Positions 38,857-49,498 of a DNA stretch of 64,000 nt are shown in pieces. Every line of letters begins with the position of its first letter. Positions within the stretch are counted from its first letter, which is position 1. Origin of the DNA: an uncultured Treponema sp. (GTDB lineage Bacteria > Spirochaetota > Spirochaetia > Treponematales > Treponemataceae); NCBI GenBank assembly GCA_947165895.1, contig CAMVCB010000006.1:248001-312000 (forward strand), given 5' to 3'. Under the pieces are notes generated by a model, which made no database searches, was not told the origin of the DNA, and saw nothing but the letters and a program-made list of their open reading frames with translations. The translations under genes were made by a program, and so were the position numbers.

Positions 38857-41800
38857 ATGAAATCATTAACTATAAACGACTTATTACATAACTGGCCTCA
38901 ATTTCATTCTGCCTGTGAAAAAATTACGGGCTGCTACGAAGAGAATAATTTTCCTCTTTCTGTGAGCGGACTCCACGGAAGCCTCTTCAGCTATTTTATT
39001 CAGGACTTTGCGGCCTATAAACATTCAAAAACTGTACAGGCCTTGCAGTATTCTGCTTCAAGTAAAAAGTCCCCCCTCTACAATTCTTTTTCTACAGATA
39101 TTCTGATTGTAGTTCCTACGGAATTTGAAGCAACAAACCTTTATTCTGATTTTCAGACAGTTTTTCCCCAGGCAGAGGTACTCATTTTTCCGACCTGGGG
39201 AATTTTGCCATACCGGCCTGCCGCTGTCGGTTCCCTTGTTTTTGGAAAAAGGGCAGGCTTTCTTTCTAAACTGGTTCAAAAACCTGAAAATATTACATTT
39301 AATCAGAAAACCAGAATTTTTATCGTTCCGCAAAGAAGCTTTATTTCACCTTTGCCGCCGCCTTCCTATATAAAAACCCAAAGCTTTAAGTTAGAAAAAG
39401 GGGCCAGCCTTGATACTGCCCGCATTGCTGAAAAACTTACAGCCCTTGGCTATATACGAGTTCCGAAGGTAAGCGTCCGGGGGGAATTCAGTCTTCGCGG
39501 TGAAGTTCTTGATATCTTTCTTCCGGCAGAAGAAAATGCCGTCCGTGTAATTTTTGACTTCGATACAATCGAATCCTTTAAGGATTTTGATGCTGACAGC
39601 CAGTCGACAATTGGAAATCGTGAAAATCTTGTAATCTATCCTATGAAGGAAGTTTTATGGACCGAAGAACTTGTTGATACTTTGACTTCAAAGCTTGAAG
39701 ATTATCAGAATACAGCAATAAAAAACGATACTGAGGGATATTCCGATGGTCTTTTTGAGCAGAATCATTCCGTTCATCTTCCTTTTACCAGAGAAGCTTT
39801 AAAAGCAGAGGAAAAACTCCTTTCTGAACTAAGAAATCTGCATGAATCAGAGGGGGAGGAATTTTTTTATCAGCTTTTATGGGATAAAAACTATACTTTT
39901 CTTGATTATTTTGATCCGTCTTCATTTATCTTTTTCTATGATTATGACCGTCTTTCGAATGCTAAGCTGCTTATAAACCGCGAATTTTCTGCAAGCTACA
40001 GAAAGGCAAGGGAAAGTCTTCCGGTTCTTCCTCCAGACATGCTTATTCTGGATTTTGATAATCTGCTTGAAGAATCAAAAAACAGAATCTATCTGAAAAC
40101 CGTTTCAACTGATTCAGAAAAAAATGACGGTAATTCTATTGCGATTCAAAGTGAGCCTTCAAAAAGCTTTTTTGGAAACATAAATTATCTGAAAGACCAG
40201 CTTACAGAGCTTCAGAAGGATTTCTGGAAGGTTTTTATTTTTGCGGATAATGAAAATCAGTCACTTCGCCTGAATGAGATTTTTAAGGATTTTACAAGTC
40301 CTGATAATCCGTCTCCATTAAAAATTTTCCCAAATGCAATTTCTGCAGGATTCAGCGTTCCTGAAATCAAGCTTCTGGTAATTCAGGAAAATGAGATTTT
40401 TGGCCGCCGTAAATATGTTCCAAAAACCGTAAACAAGGCAAAATCCAAACCGATAGACACTTTTGTAGAACTTCAGCCTGGAGACTACATCGTTCATGTA
40501 AACTGGGGAATCGGACTTTTTCATGGAATCGAGCGTGTAAAAGCCCAGGGAAACGAGCGCGATTACATTAAGCTTGAATATGCAGACAAGGAATTTGCCT
40601 TTGTTCCTATAGAGCAGGTAAATCTTGTTCAGCGTTATATTGGAAATGAAGGCGATCATCCCCGGCTTGACCGCATAGGAAGCAAGGCCTGGGAAAACCG
40701 TAAGAGCAAGGCTAGGGCCGCTGTTGAAGAAATTGCCCGGAAGCTTATAGATTTGTATTCCCGCCGTCAGGCTGCGGTAGGTTTTGCCTTCCCAAAAGAA
40801 AAGGAGTGGCAGGCTGCTTTTGAGGCTGCTTTCCCATATGAAGATACACCCGACCAGGTGACCGTTACAGAAGAAATTAAGGCTGATATGGAAAGACCAG
40901 TTCCTATGGACCGTCTTGTCTGCGGAGATGTCGGCTACGGAAAGACTGAAATTGCCATGAGGGCTGCATTTAAAGCTGTAATGGGCGGAAAACAGGTAGC
41001 TTTCCTTGCTCCGACTACAATTCTTGCCGAGCAGCATTATGATAACTGTAAGGAGCGCTTTAAAAACTTTCCGGTAAAAATTGAACGTATGAGCCGCTTT
41101 GTAAGCAGTGCAGAGCAGAAAAAAACTCTCGCGCGCCTTGCGGAAGGACAGGTTGATATTTTAGTCGGTACACACAGAATCATTCAAAAAGACGTAAAAT
41201 TCAAAAATCTTGGTCTTATGATTATTGATGAAGAGCAGCGTTTTGGCGTAAAGGACAAGGAAAGACTTAAGGAGATGAAAAACAATATCGACTGTCTTAC
41301 TATGTCTGCAACTCCGATTCCGCGAACCCTGCACATGAGTCTTCTAAAAATCCGCGACATGAGCCTTTTGACAACGCCGCCTCAGAGCCGTCAGCCGATT
41401 GAAACTGTAATTGATGAATATACAGACGAAAGGGTAGCGCACGCAATCAGGCAGGAAATAGAGCGGGGCGGACAGATTTTCTATCTGCATAACAGGGTAG
41501 AGACTCTCATGGATGTAAGGCAGAAGATTGAGCGCATTGTTCCTGAAGTTCTTGTTGATGTAGCTCATGGTCAGATGACAAGTGCTGAGCTTGATGATAT
41601 TTTCCACCGCTTTAAAATGGGTGGCTTCCATGTTTTAATTGCGACTACAATCATTGAAAACGGAATTGATATTCCAAACGTAAATACAATCATCATTGAC
41701 CGTGCAGATATGTATGGTGTAAGCCAGCTTTATCAGCTGAGGGGCCGCGTTGGCCGCAGTGACAGAAAGGCCTATGCATATCTTTTATACCCGGAGCATA

Positions 41801-42471
41801 AAGCACTTAGTGAAGTTGCAATGAAGCGTCTTCAGGTTATTTCGGATTTTACCGAGCTTGGAAGCGGATTTAAGATTGCCATGAAGGATATGGAAATCCG
41901 TGGTGCCGGAAACCTGCTTGGCCGCGATCAGTCCGGTGAAGTTTATTCTGTAGGCTTTGATATGTATGTGCGTCTTTTAAATGATGCCGTAAACCGCCTT
42001 ATGGCGCAGAAGGACTACGATGCGGCAGAACAGGCTGACGTTATCATGGAACTTGAATACACAGGCTTTATCCCTGATACTTATATCTTTAACCAGCAGA
42101 TTAAGATGGAAATTTATAAAAAGATTTCATCTGTTACAACTGAAGCTGAGTTTGATTCAGTTCTTAGTGAGCTGAATGACCGCTTTGGTCCAATCCCTGA
42201 TGAAGTTTCAAGTCTTTTAGCCCTCGCTGAAATCAGAATTTTATGCAAAAAACTGAAAATCTCTTCTCTGCGGGAACGACAGGGTGAGGTTAAAGTTGAG
42301 TTTAAAAAGGTTTCTGATATTTCAATCGATAAATTTATGAGTCTTTTGCAGAAAAATCCTGGAATTATCAGGCTTGATCCTAAGCTCCAGAATGTAATTT
42401 TCATAAAACTTGGAAAAATCGGCTTGAAAGAAAAGTCAGAATTTATCCGTGAAAAACTCAGTCAGTTGTAA
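38857..42471 (+). CDS. mfd: Transcription-repair coupling factor
   Basis: GDYIVHVNWGIGLFHGIER, CGDVGYGKTEIAMRAAFKA, DEEQRFGVKDKERLKE, YQLRGRVGRSDRKAYAYLLYP. Confidence 0.98.
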   Translation: MKSLTINDLLHNWPQFHSACEKITGCYEENNFPLSVSGLHGSLFSYFIQDFAAYKHSKTVQALQYSASSKKSPLYNSFSTDILIVVPTEFEATNLYSDFQTVFPQAEVLIFPTWGILPYRPAAVGSLVFGKRAGFLSKLVQKPENITFNQKTRIFIVPQRSFISPLPPPSYIKTQSFKLEKGASLDTARIAEKLTALGYIRVPKVSVRGEFSLRGEVLDIFLPAEENAVRVIFDFDTIESFKDFDADSQSTIGNRENLVIYPMKEVLWTEELVDTLTSKLEDYQNTAIKNDTEGYSDGLFEQNHSVHLPFTREALKAEEKLLSELRNLHESEGEEFFYQLLWDKNYTFLDYFDPSSFIFFYDYDRLSNAKLLINREFSASYRKARESLPVLPPDMLILDFDNLLEESKNRIYLKTVSTDSEKNDGNSIAIQSEPSKSFFGNINYLKDQLTELQKDFWKVFIFADNENQSLRLNEIFKDFTSPDNPSPLKIFPNAISAGFSVPEIKLLVIQENEIFGRRKYVPKTVNKAKSKPIDTFVELQPGDYIVHVNWGIGLFHGIERVKAQGNERDYIKLEYADKEFAFVPIEQVNLVQRYIGNEGDHPRLDRIGSKAWENRKSKARAAVEEIARKLIDLYSRRQAAVGFAFPKEKEWQAAFEAAFPYEDTPDQVTVTEEIKADMERPVPMDRLVCGDVGYGKTEIAMRAAFKAVMGGKQVAFLAPTTILAEQHYDNCKERFKNFPVKIERMSRFVSSAEQKKTLARLAEGQVDILVGTHRIIQKDVKFKNLGLMIIDEEQRFGVKDKERLKEMKNNIDCLTMSATPIPRTLHMSLLKIRDMSLLTTPPQSRQPIETVIDEYTDERVAHAIRQEIERGGQIFYLHNRVETLMDVRQKIERIVPEVLVDVAHGQMTSAELDDIFHRFKMGGFHVLIATTIIENGIDIPNVNTIIIDRADMYGVSQLYQLRGRVGRSDRKAYAYLLYPEHKALSEVAMKRLQVISDFTELGSGFKIAMKDMEIRGAGNLLGRDQSGEVYSVGFDMYVRLLNDAVNRLMAQKDYDAAEQADVIMELEYTGFIPDTYIFNQQIKMEIYKKISSVTTEAEFDSVLSELNDRFGPIPDEVSSLLALAEIRILCKKLKISSLRERQGEVKVEFKKVSDISIDKFMSLLQKNPGIIRLDPKLQNVIFIKLGKIGLKEKSEFIREKLSQL

Positions 42472-42510
42472 CAGGTTGTAATTGAACTTTCTTTAAGGTA
42501 TTCTTGATAT

Positions 42511-43248
42511 ATGAAAAAATTACTTTTTTTATTTGCCTTATCAATGACTGTTTCTTCAGCTTATTGTAAAGATATGCCTCCTGCTGACGTGGAAGCCGCT
42601 TTTACAAATTCTGATGCTGAAACTACAATTTCTTCAAAAATTTCAGAAAGTCTTTTGATTCCAAAGCTTCTTTCAGAATATGATTTGAATGCAGAGCCAA
42701 GCCTTTTCCGCGAAAAGATTTTTTATCTTGAAAATGATAAATCAATGTCAGAAATTTCACAGATTCTGCGCTCGATAAGCACAATGGAAGGAATCAGGTA
42801 TTATTCAACTGGCAGTAAAAAATGGGAAACCTTATACGAAAAGGCAACCTTTATAGACAGTCCAGACAGCAAAAATCCGGTAGGGGAGGAAGCGCTAAAA
42901 GAATCTCTTTCTTCTGACGGAAAAAAGATTTACTGTCTTTTAGAAGACCATTCTCTTGGAAGCTGTGTTTACGAGCTTTCTTATTTTGAAAGGGAAAATG
43001 AAATCGCCGTTAATTTTCATCTTGTTGAACCGATAAAGCTTGGTCCGGTAAAAGCCGTAAAAGCTGACAATCTTGTAATAAATCTTCTTGTAATAAAAGA
43101 AAATAAAGACAGTGATAAACTTACCTTGTACATGAACGTTAAGGCAAAATATGTAAAGCTTTCTATGATTGAAAACCGCCTTAATAAATCTTTTGAGCGC
43201 CGTATTGACTCAATGTACACATGGTTTGAAGATCAGATTTCAAAATAA
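42511..43248 (+). CDS. Secreted hypothetical protein
   Basis: Signal peptide MKKLLFLFALSMTVSSAYC. Confidence 0.6.
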   Translation: MKKLLFLFALSMTVSSAYCKDMPPADVEAAFTNSDAETTISSKISESLLIPKLLSEYDLNAEPSLFREKIFYLENDKSMSEISQILRSISTMEGIRYYSTGSKKWETLYEKATFIDSPDSKNPVGEEALKESLSSDGKKIYCLLEDHSLGSCVYELSYFERENEIAVNFHLVEPIKLGPVKAVKADNLVINLLVIKENKDSDKLTLYMNVKAKYVKLSMIENRLNKSFERRIDSMYTWFEDQISK

Positions 43249-43343
43249 AATTTTTTCAAAACATTTTTCATTTTTTATTTGCAAATAGCTCCAGGCAATG
43301 CGATAATATTTTCGGGAAAACTTAATGTCTGGAGGTATCGTAT

Positions 43344-43652
43344 ATGGCAAAGATTAATGATGAAAAGAAAATTGAACGAATTGTCAAAGGTATTGTCATT
43401 GGGCTTGTTGTTGCAGCTGTTCTTTCTTTCCTTCTTTTATCTTCAGGAATATTCAACATGAGCGTTTCTGATCCGTACCGATATGAGTCCAATTACAGCA
43501 AGCTTTCTTCGTCAGAAAAGAGTATGGTTCGTTCTATGAAAAAGACAGGTGAAGTCCAGTCAAAAGTAATAGGAACAAGGCGCTCTGTTGGTGGAAACGG
43601 CAAATTCATTGATGAAGTCAGTAGAAAGCACCAGTCTGACAAGAAAAAGTAG
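43344..43652 (+). CDS. Small membrane protein, hypothetical
   Basis: TM segment IVIGLVVAAVLSFLLLSSGIF; strong SD ggaggt. Confidence 0.6.
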   Translation: MAKINDEKKIERIVKGIVIGLVVAAVLSFLLLSSGIFNMSVSDPYRYESNYSKLSSSEKSMVRSMKKTGEVQSKVIGTRRSVGGNGKFIDEVSRKHQSDKKK

Positions 43653-43725
43653 ACCTTTGAAAGAATCACATTTTTTTTGAGATTGTATTTTTTATACTCG
43701 TGTTACTTTCTATAATGTAGGTTCT

Positions 43726-43770
43726 GTCTACCTGTTTGAAGCCGCTGGCGGCTTCTGTTCTATAGTAGAC
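43726..43770. terminator. Nested hairpin between convergent genes (bidirectional terminator-like)
   Basis: Outer GTCTAC/GTAGAC (43726-43731/43765-43770), inner GAAGCCGC-TG-GCGGCTTC (43738-43755). Confidence 0.55.
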
Positions 43771-43775
43771 CTAAA

Positions 43776-45098
43776 CTACTGTAATTCATTAAAATTCTTC
43801 TTACGGTAAGCAATGCTCATAATCAGTCCGATGCTTGACATAGCCATCAAAAGCGAAGAGCCTCCGTAAGACAGGAAAAGCAGCGGAATACCTGTAATAG
43901 GCATCATTCCCATTACCATTCCGACGTTGATAAAAAAATGGAAAAGAAAAATTGCAAACAAACCTGATGCAATGTAGGTACCAAATGAATTTGCGCATGT
44001 TTTAATAAGATAAAGAATCTTTAATAAAATTATTGTATAAATTAAAAATATAAGGCAGCCGCCTAAAAATCCCAGTTCCTCAGAAATAATCGAAAAAATA
44101 AAGTCTGTACTTTGTTGTGGAAGAAAGCGGTAATGACTCTGGGTTCCGTGCAGGTAGCTCTGGCCAAAGATACCGCCCGCGCCTATTGCAACCTTTGACT
44201 GAATAATGTTCCATCCCGCGCCGCGAGGGTCTTTGTTAGGATTCATAAAGATAATCAGTCGTTTTATCTGATAATCCTTAAGGACTTTTCCTGCAGGAAT
44301 TGAAAATAAAAGTGACAGTGTAAATGCACTTAAGGTATATGCAAGATGTTTAAAGAACTTTGAGCCGCCAAAATATTTAAACAGAATATATGAAATCATT
44401 GTAATAAGAAAAACAGAAATTATAAGAACAGTACGAAGTTTTATGTTAGTAAGAATTGTGATTAATGCAAGCGGATTTGCCGCAATTTCAGCATTCCATA
44501 CAGGAAGAACGGTATTAAGGATTGTAAGGCTTCCGAACAGGAGAACATATCCAATGTATTTTACAGGAATTCCAGCCATAAAACACATTGTAAGATAGGT
44601 CGGAATATAAACACTGGCAGTTCCAAGGTCAGGCTGCAGCATGATAAGTCCGAACGGCAGCATCATAATCAATGTTGCGTAGATAAATCTTTTCAGCTGG
44701 GGCATATCCTGACTTTCATAAAGGAAGTTAGCAAGATAAAGCACATAAAAAAGCTTACCGAACTCGGAAGGCTGAATACCAATGTTTCCAAAACCAATCC
44801 AGCTGTAGGCTCCGTTTACATATTTTCCAAAAAGTCGTGTATAAATCAGAAGAATAATAAGAAAGGCATAGAGATAAATAGTCATAGACTGAAGTCGTCT
44901 GTAATCATACAAAGTGATTAAAACCATCAGTACAAGACCAATGCTGGCCCATACAATCTGTTTAATATGCTCATTAGTTACCGAAACTCCTTCTGAATTA
45001 ATAGAAGAAGAATATATAAAAAGAATTCCGATAGTTACAAGTGAAAGAACTGCCAGAATTAAAAAATAATCGAACTTTGCAAAAATTTTATTTTTCAT
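43776..45098 (-). CDS. rodA: Rod-shape-determining SEDS protein
   Basis: IGFGNIGIQPSEFGKLFYVLYLANFL, FLPQQSTDFIFSIISEELGFLGG, GIPLLFLSYGGSSLL. Confidence 0.95.
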   Translation of the reverse strand: MKNKIFAKFDYFLILAVLSLVTIGILFIYSSSINSEGVSVTNEHIKQIVWASIGLVLMVLITLYDYRRLQSMTIYLYAFLIILLIYTRLFGKYVNGAYSWIGFGNIGIQPSEFGKLFYVLYLANFLYESQDMPQLKRFIYATLIMMLPFGLIMLQPDLGTASVYIPTYLTMCFMAGIPVKYIGYVLLFGSLTILNTVLPVWNAEIAANPLALITILTNIKLRTVLIISVFLITMISYILFKYFGGSKFFKHLAYTLSAFTLSLLFSIPAGKVLKDYQIKRLIIFMNPNKDPRGAGWNIIQSKVAIGAGGIFGQSYLHGTQSHYRFLPQQSTDFIFSIISEELGFLGGCLIFLIYTIILLKILYLIKTCANSFGTYIASGLFAIFLFHFFINVGMVMGMMPITGIPLLFLSYGGSSLLMAMSSIGLIMSIAYRKKNFNELQ

Positions 45099-45137
45099 TA
45101 CCCTATCCTATTTTACCTTACTGCCGGTCCTTCCCCT

Positions 45138-47012
45138 TTATTCGCGTCTGCCTACATTGTTTCTGTCAAGATACTGGAATCCAAGTTCTTTGATGGCTTC
45201 TGCGTATGTCTGGTGAGCAAAGATTCCCTGAATGATGATATTTGTACAGTAAGGAGCCCACCATTCCCATTTATTTACAGCTTCTACGATTGTCGCAACG
45301 CAGATTCTTTCCTCCGGCGGTGCATCGTAAGGAGCGTATGCAACAAGCCATGAATGCCACTGATTCATGTTTTTATACTGATCTACCTCGGCAGTACCAG
45401 TTTTACAGGCTATCTGAACGATTTTATTATGCATTGGATACTGTGGTGTACCGTCTGTAACCGTATAGCGCATCGCTTCCTGAACTTCCTGCCATACTTT
45501 TTTATCAATTGTTGATTCTGTCAGAATTTCAGGTTTAACTTCAGAAATTACGTCATTTGTTACTGAATCACGTACTTCCTTAAGAATATGAGGCTTGTAA
45601 ATTACACCAGCATTAGAAACCATGGCAACCATATTGGCAAGGTGAAGAGGGGTCGCTTCAAGATAGCCCTGACCAATTGAACAGGACATTGTATCTCCGC
45701 CAAGCCATTTTTCGTGGTAACGTTTTTCCTTCCATTCTGCAGTAGGTACAAGTCCGGTAACCTGGCTTGGAAGGTCTATCTGGGTGCTCTGACCCAGTCC
45801 GAATTCCTTTGCATAGGAAGAAATTTTTTCAATACCAAGGTAGTCACGGCCGATTACCCAATAGTAAACGTCACAGGACTGGGCAAAAGCATTTTTTAAA
45901 TCAAGCCATCCGTGACCCGGAGCGTGAATATGACAATGGAATATACGGCCGCCATAGTTTAAAAAACCGCGGCATTCAATTTTTTTTGCAGAAGGATAAA
46001 CATTTTCCTGAAGCATGGCCGCAGACATGATGATTTTGAATGTTGAAGCCGGTGGATATGAAAGCTGAACTGCACGGTTGATAAGAGGCTTTGTTGAATC
46101 CTTAATCAGCTTTGCATATTCTGTTCCCGCATCATCTGAGCTGAAGATGTTTGAATCATAGTATGGGTAAGAAACCATGGCAAGAATTTCACCTGTGGCA
46201 GGTTTTAAAACTACAGTTGCCCCTACTCGTTCGCCAAGAGCTTCTTCAGCAAGTTTTTGTATATCAGAATCGATTGTGAGTACAAGGTTATTTCCCATTT
46301 TCGGAGGCTCGACAATTGGAACGTCAGAAATAACGCGGCCCAATACGTCGATTGTGGACATTTCACGTCCGTTTTTACCCTGTAAAAGGGAATCATACTG
46401 CTTTTCGATACCGGTTTTTCCTACAATACTGTCTTTTGTATAGCCTTTATTGTAGAGAACGTTCATTTCATCCTGAGTAATACCGCCTACGTATCCTACA
46501 ATATGTGAAAGTGATTTTGTATGGAGGTAGTTTCTTACAGGTTTGGAAGCCCATGAAACACCAGGCAGATCTGTAATGTTTTCTGCAATATTTGAAATAA
46601 CAGAAAAGGAAACGTTTGATTTTACAAGAATAGACGAATATGAGCGTCTCAGTGACGGCGGAATACGTTTATCGATGTCTGCCTTTGCAATACCAAGGTA
46701 TTTTGCAAGGCGCATGGTAACTGTGTCATAAAGATTTGACGGAATATTTCCCGGTGTTACTTCGACCGCGAAGCTTTCCGTGTTGATTACCATTGGAAGG
46801 CTTGCATTGCGGTCAAAAATTTCACCGCGCTGAGCCGGAAGAACTGTAATAAGACTTGAAATTCGCTGGGACTGGGAACGGTAATGCTCTCCGTGTACAA
46901 TCTGCATGGAAAAAAGACGCAGAATATAGGCGGCAAAAACCAGGACTAGAATAATCAGAAGAAGAAAAACCCTGACATTTTTTGATACTGTATCCGAAGT
47001 TGTCTTATACAT
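45138..47012 (-). CDS. mrdA: Penicillin-binding protein 2
   Basis: PAQRGEIFDRN, YPPASTFKIIMSAAML, SIGQGYLEATPLHLANM, CKTGTAE. Confidence 0.96.
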   Translation of the reverse strand: MYKTTSDTVSKNVRVFLLLIILVLVFAAYILRLFSMQIVHGEHYRSQSQRISSLITVLPAQRGEIFDRNASLPMVINTESFAVEVTPGNIPSNLYDTVTMRLAKYLGIAKADIDKRIPPSLRRSYSSILVKSNVSFSVISNIAENITDLPGVSWASKPVRNYLHTKSLSHIVGYVGGITQDEMNVLYNKGYTKDSIVGKTGIEKQYDSLLQGKNGREMSTIDVLGRVISDVPIVEPPKMGNNLVLTIDSDIQKLAEEALGERVGATVVLKPATGEILAMVSYPYYDSNIFSSDDAGTEYAKLIKDSTKPLINRAVQLSYPPASTFKIIMSAAMLQENVYPSAKKIECRGFLNYGGRIFHCHIHAPGHGWLDLKNAFAQSCDVYYWVIGRDYLGIEKISSYAKEFGLGQSTQIDLPSQVTGLVPTAEWKEKRYHEKWLGGDTMSCSIGQGYLEATPLHLANMVAMVSNAGVIYKPHILKEVRDSVTNDVISEVKPEILTESTIDKKVWQEVQEAMRYTVTDGTPQYPMHNKIVQIACKTGTAEVDQYKNMNQWHSWLVAYAPYDAPPEERICVATIVEAVNKWEWWAPYCTNIIIQGIFAHQTYAEAIKELGFQYLDRNNVGRRE

Positions 47013-47529
47013 TATCTACCCTGTCTTGTGTTGTAGACACTTCAAGAGATCTGTTAAAGAAGCTCAAGAATTTGAACATAACCGGAGCGAGGAGAATGTT
47101 TGCAATCAGTTCAAAAAGAAACTGATTTGAAATTAAGCCCGGGTGATAAAGATTTACGTTTGGAAATAATAATTTTAAAAGGGAAATCAAAATCGATTTT
47201 ATGATTGTTGCTGAGCCGATTGTTGCCATAGGAATAATGATTCCTTTTAGTATCAATGTCTCCGTAAAAAATCCATAAATATAACCTATTATAGTTCTGA
47301 GCAGGCAGTTAAATCCGAATGGTATTCCCGTAATAAAATCAAGAAGAAGGCCTGAAATAAAACCTGTTGTCTGACCGACTCCCCTGCCGTTTAAAAGCGC
47401 AAAATAAACAGTACAGATGAGGACTAAATCCGGCATGGCATATAAAAAAGAAATATTTGCCAGAACGGAAGCTTCTGTAAGGACTGCGCAAAAAAGGATA
47501 AATGAGCTGATTAAAATTGATTTTGTCAT
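47005..47529 (-). CDS. mreD: Rod-shape-determining protein MreD
   Basis: Multi-TM; position between mreC and mrdA. Confidence 0.85.
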   Translation of the reverse strand: MTKSILISSFILFCAVLTEASVLANISFLYAMPDLVLICTVYFALLNGRGVGQTTGFISGLLLDFITGIPFGFNCLLRTIIGYIYGFFTETLILKGIIIPMATIGSATIIKSILISLLKLLFPNVNLYHPGLISNQFLFELIANILLAPVMFKFLSFFNRSLEVSTTQDRVDNV

Positions 47530-47541
47530 TTTTAAACTCCC

Positions 47542-48411
47542 CTATTCAGTCCTGTTTTTTGTATTCAATTCTTTTGGATTTACAACGATTACGTTTTCAA
47601 GCCTTGAAAAATCAATAATCGGCGTAACTTCAATATTAAGCGATGAGTTATAATCAAGGACGGTGATTTTTGAAATCGTTCCAATCTGAATGTCACGCAT
47701 ATAATTGTCATTTTCGCCGGATGTAACGATGATATCACCAAAACTTAAATCCGGCGCTACCCTTTTCCGGATGTAACGCATCTGAAGCGGAGATTCCGGA
47801 TTTCCAAGTCCGCTTACAAGCCCCAGGTCTCGGGTATTCTGAATACGGGCCGAAACGTTGTTGTTGATATTGTAAACAGGCATTACCTGGCTTGTAAACA
47901 CACCGACCTGCACGATTTTTCCTACCAGTCCCCTGTTTCCGTTCTGGAAGGCAAGAACCGGCATATTTTTTTTGATTCCGTTAATGCTTCCCTTATCGAT
48001 TGTAAGATAAGCATAAGTGTCATCAAGGTCGCGGGAAATAATCTGAGAGGCGATATTTTTTTCTTCTGTACCGTTTGAAAATTCCAGAAGCTCCCTAAGT
48101 CTTTCATTTTCCTTACGGATATCTGCGTTGGAACGCTGAAGCTGTTCGTAATTTTCAAGCTTGCTTACAAGTTCATTATAGTCTTTTTTGAGTTTACGAA
48201 GCTCCGCAACAGAGTTTACTGTATCTTTTACACCGTCAATAACGACAAAGACACATTTTTCTGCCGAAGAAAAAACTGTAAAACCAATTTTCTTAAAATT
48301 CAGTACAAAACTTCCGCTGCTGAAAGTCAGCATTACGGAAGAAATTACTATAAAAAAGAGGAAGACTATTTCTGCAAGAGTAAATCTGAAGCCTCTGTTG
48401 TTCTTAGCCAT
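47542..48411 (-). CDS. mreC: Rod-shape-determining protein MreC
   Basis: N-terminal TM, coiled-coil ENERLRELLEF, DKGSINGIKKNMPVLAFQNGNRGLVGKIVQVG. Confidence 0.93.
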   Translation of the reverse strand: MAKNNRGFRFTLAEIVFLFFIVISSVMLTFSSGSFVLNFKKIGFTVFSSAEKCVFVVIDGVKDTVNSVAELRKLKKDYNELVSKLENYEQLQRSNADIRKENERLRELLEFSNGTEEKNIASQIISRDLDDTYAYLTIDKGSINGIKKNMPVLAFQNGNRGLVGKIVQVGVFTSQVMPVYNINNNVSARIQNTRDLGLVSGLGNPESPLQMRYIRKRVAPDLSFGDIIVTSGENDNYMRDIQIGTISKITVLDYNSSLNIEVTPIIDFSRLENVIVVNPKELNTKNRTE

Positions 48412-48415
48412 GGCT

Positions 48416-49453
48416 CTATTCGTTCAGACTGTCGTAAATTGAGCGTTCGGAAGACATATCCTTGAACATTTCAAAGGCTTTTCCGGCACCAAGGGCAACA
48501 CATTTAAGAGGTTCTTCAACAAGAATTACAGGAACACCTGTTTCCTTAGAAATAAGGCGTGGAAGTTCACGCAGCATAGAACCACCGCCAGTCATTACGA
48601 TACCGCGTTCAATGATATCAGATGCAAGGGCTGGAGGAGTTTCACTGAGAACTGTTTTAATTTCTTCAACGATTTTGCTTACAGGTTCCTTCAAAGCCTC
48701 ACGTACTTCAACGCTGTCGATTTCAAGGCGGCGTGGAAGACCTGTAACGGCATCAGTTCCCTTAAGCTCCATCTTTTCAATTGTTTTTTCTGGGGCAGCA
48801 TTACCAATCTGAACCTTAAGGCGTTCTGCGGCTGTCTGTCCAATAATAAGGTTGTGAACATTTTTAACGTGTTTTACAATGGCTTCATCAAACTTATCTC
48901 CACCAATGCGGATAGAATGTGTAACAACCATACCACCAAGAGAAATTACAGAAACCTCTGAAGTACCACCACCAATATCACAAATCATATGACCTGCCGG
49001 CTCAAAAATAGGGATTTCTGCACCGATTGCAGCAGCAAGTGATTCTGCAATAACTTCAACTTCCTTGGCACCGGCTTTTACGGCAGCTTCAATTACAGCA
49101 CGGCGTTCAACATCTGTAATGCAGGAAGGAATACCAATCTTCATTCTTACTGATTTGAAAATCTGATGACGAGGAATGATTTTTGAGATGAAGTATTTAA
49201 TCATCTTTTCGGTACTGTCGATATCGGCAATTACACCGTCGGCCAGAGGGCGGATGGCAATAATGTTTCCCGGTGTCTTATCAAGCATGCGTTTTGCTTC
49301 CGAACCTACGGCAACAATCTTTTTTGTACCACGTTCAACAGCGATTACGGAAGGCTCATCAATTACAATGCCCTTATCGCGAACGTAAATCAAAGTGTTA
49401 CAGGTTCCTAAGTCAATACCAATATCTGTAGAAAAGTGATCTAAAAAACTCAT
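48416..49453 (-). CDS. mreB: Rod-shape-determining actin-like protein MreB
   Basis: [62 protein letters not shown]. Confidence 0.98.
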   Translation of the reverse strand: MSFLDHFSTDIGIDLGTCNTLIYVRDKGIVIDEPSVIAVERGTKKIVAVGSEAKRMLDKTPGNIIAIRPLADGVIADIDSTEKMIKYFISKIIPRHQIFKSVRMKIGIPSCITDVERRAVIEAAVKAGAKEVEVIAESLAAAIGAEIPIFEPAGHMICDIGGGTSEVSVISLGGMVVTHSIRIGGDKFDEAIVKHVKNVHNLIIGQTAAERLKVQIGNAAPEKTIEKMELKGTDAVTGLPRRLEIDSVEVREALKEPVSKIVEEIKTVLSETPPALASDIIERGIVMTGGGSMLRELPRLISKETGVPVILVEEPLKCVALGAGKAFEMFKDMSSERSIYDSLNE

Positions 49454-49498
49454 TAAGTTCCTCCCACGTTTTATTATAAACCGTATTTTTTATCTATT

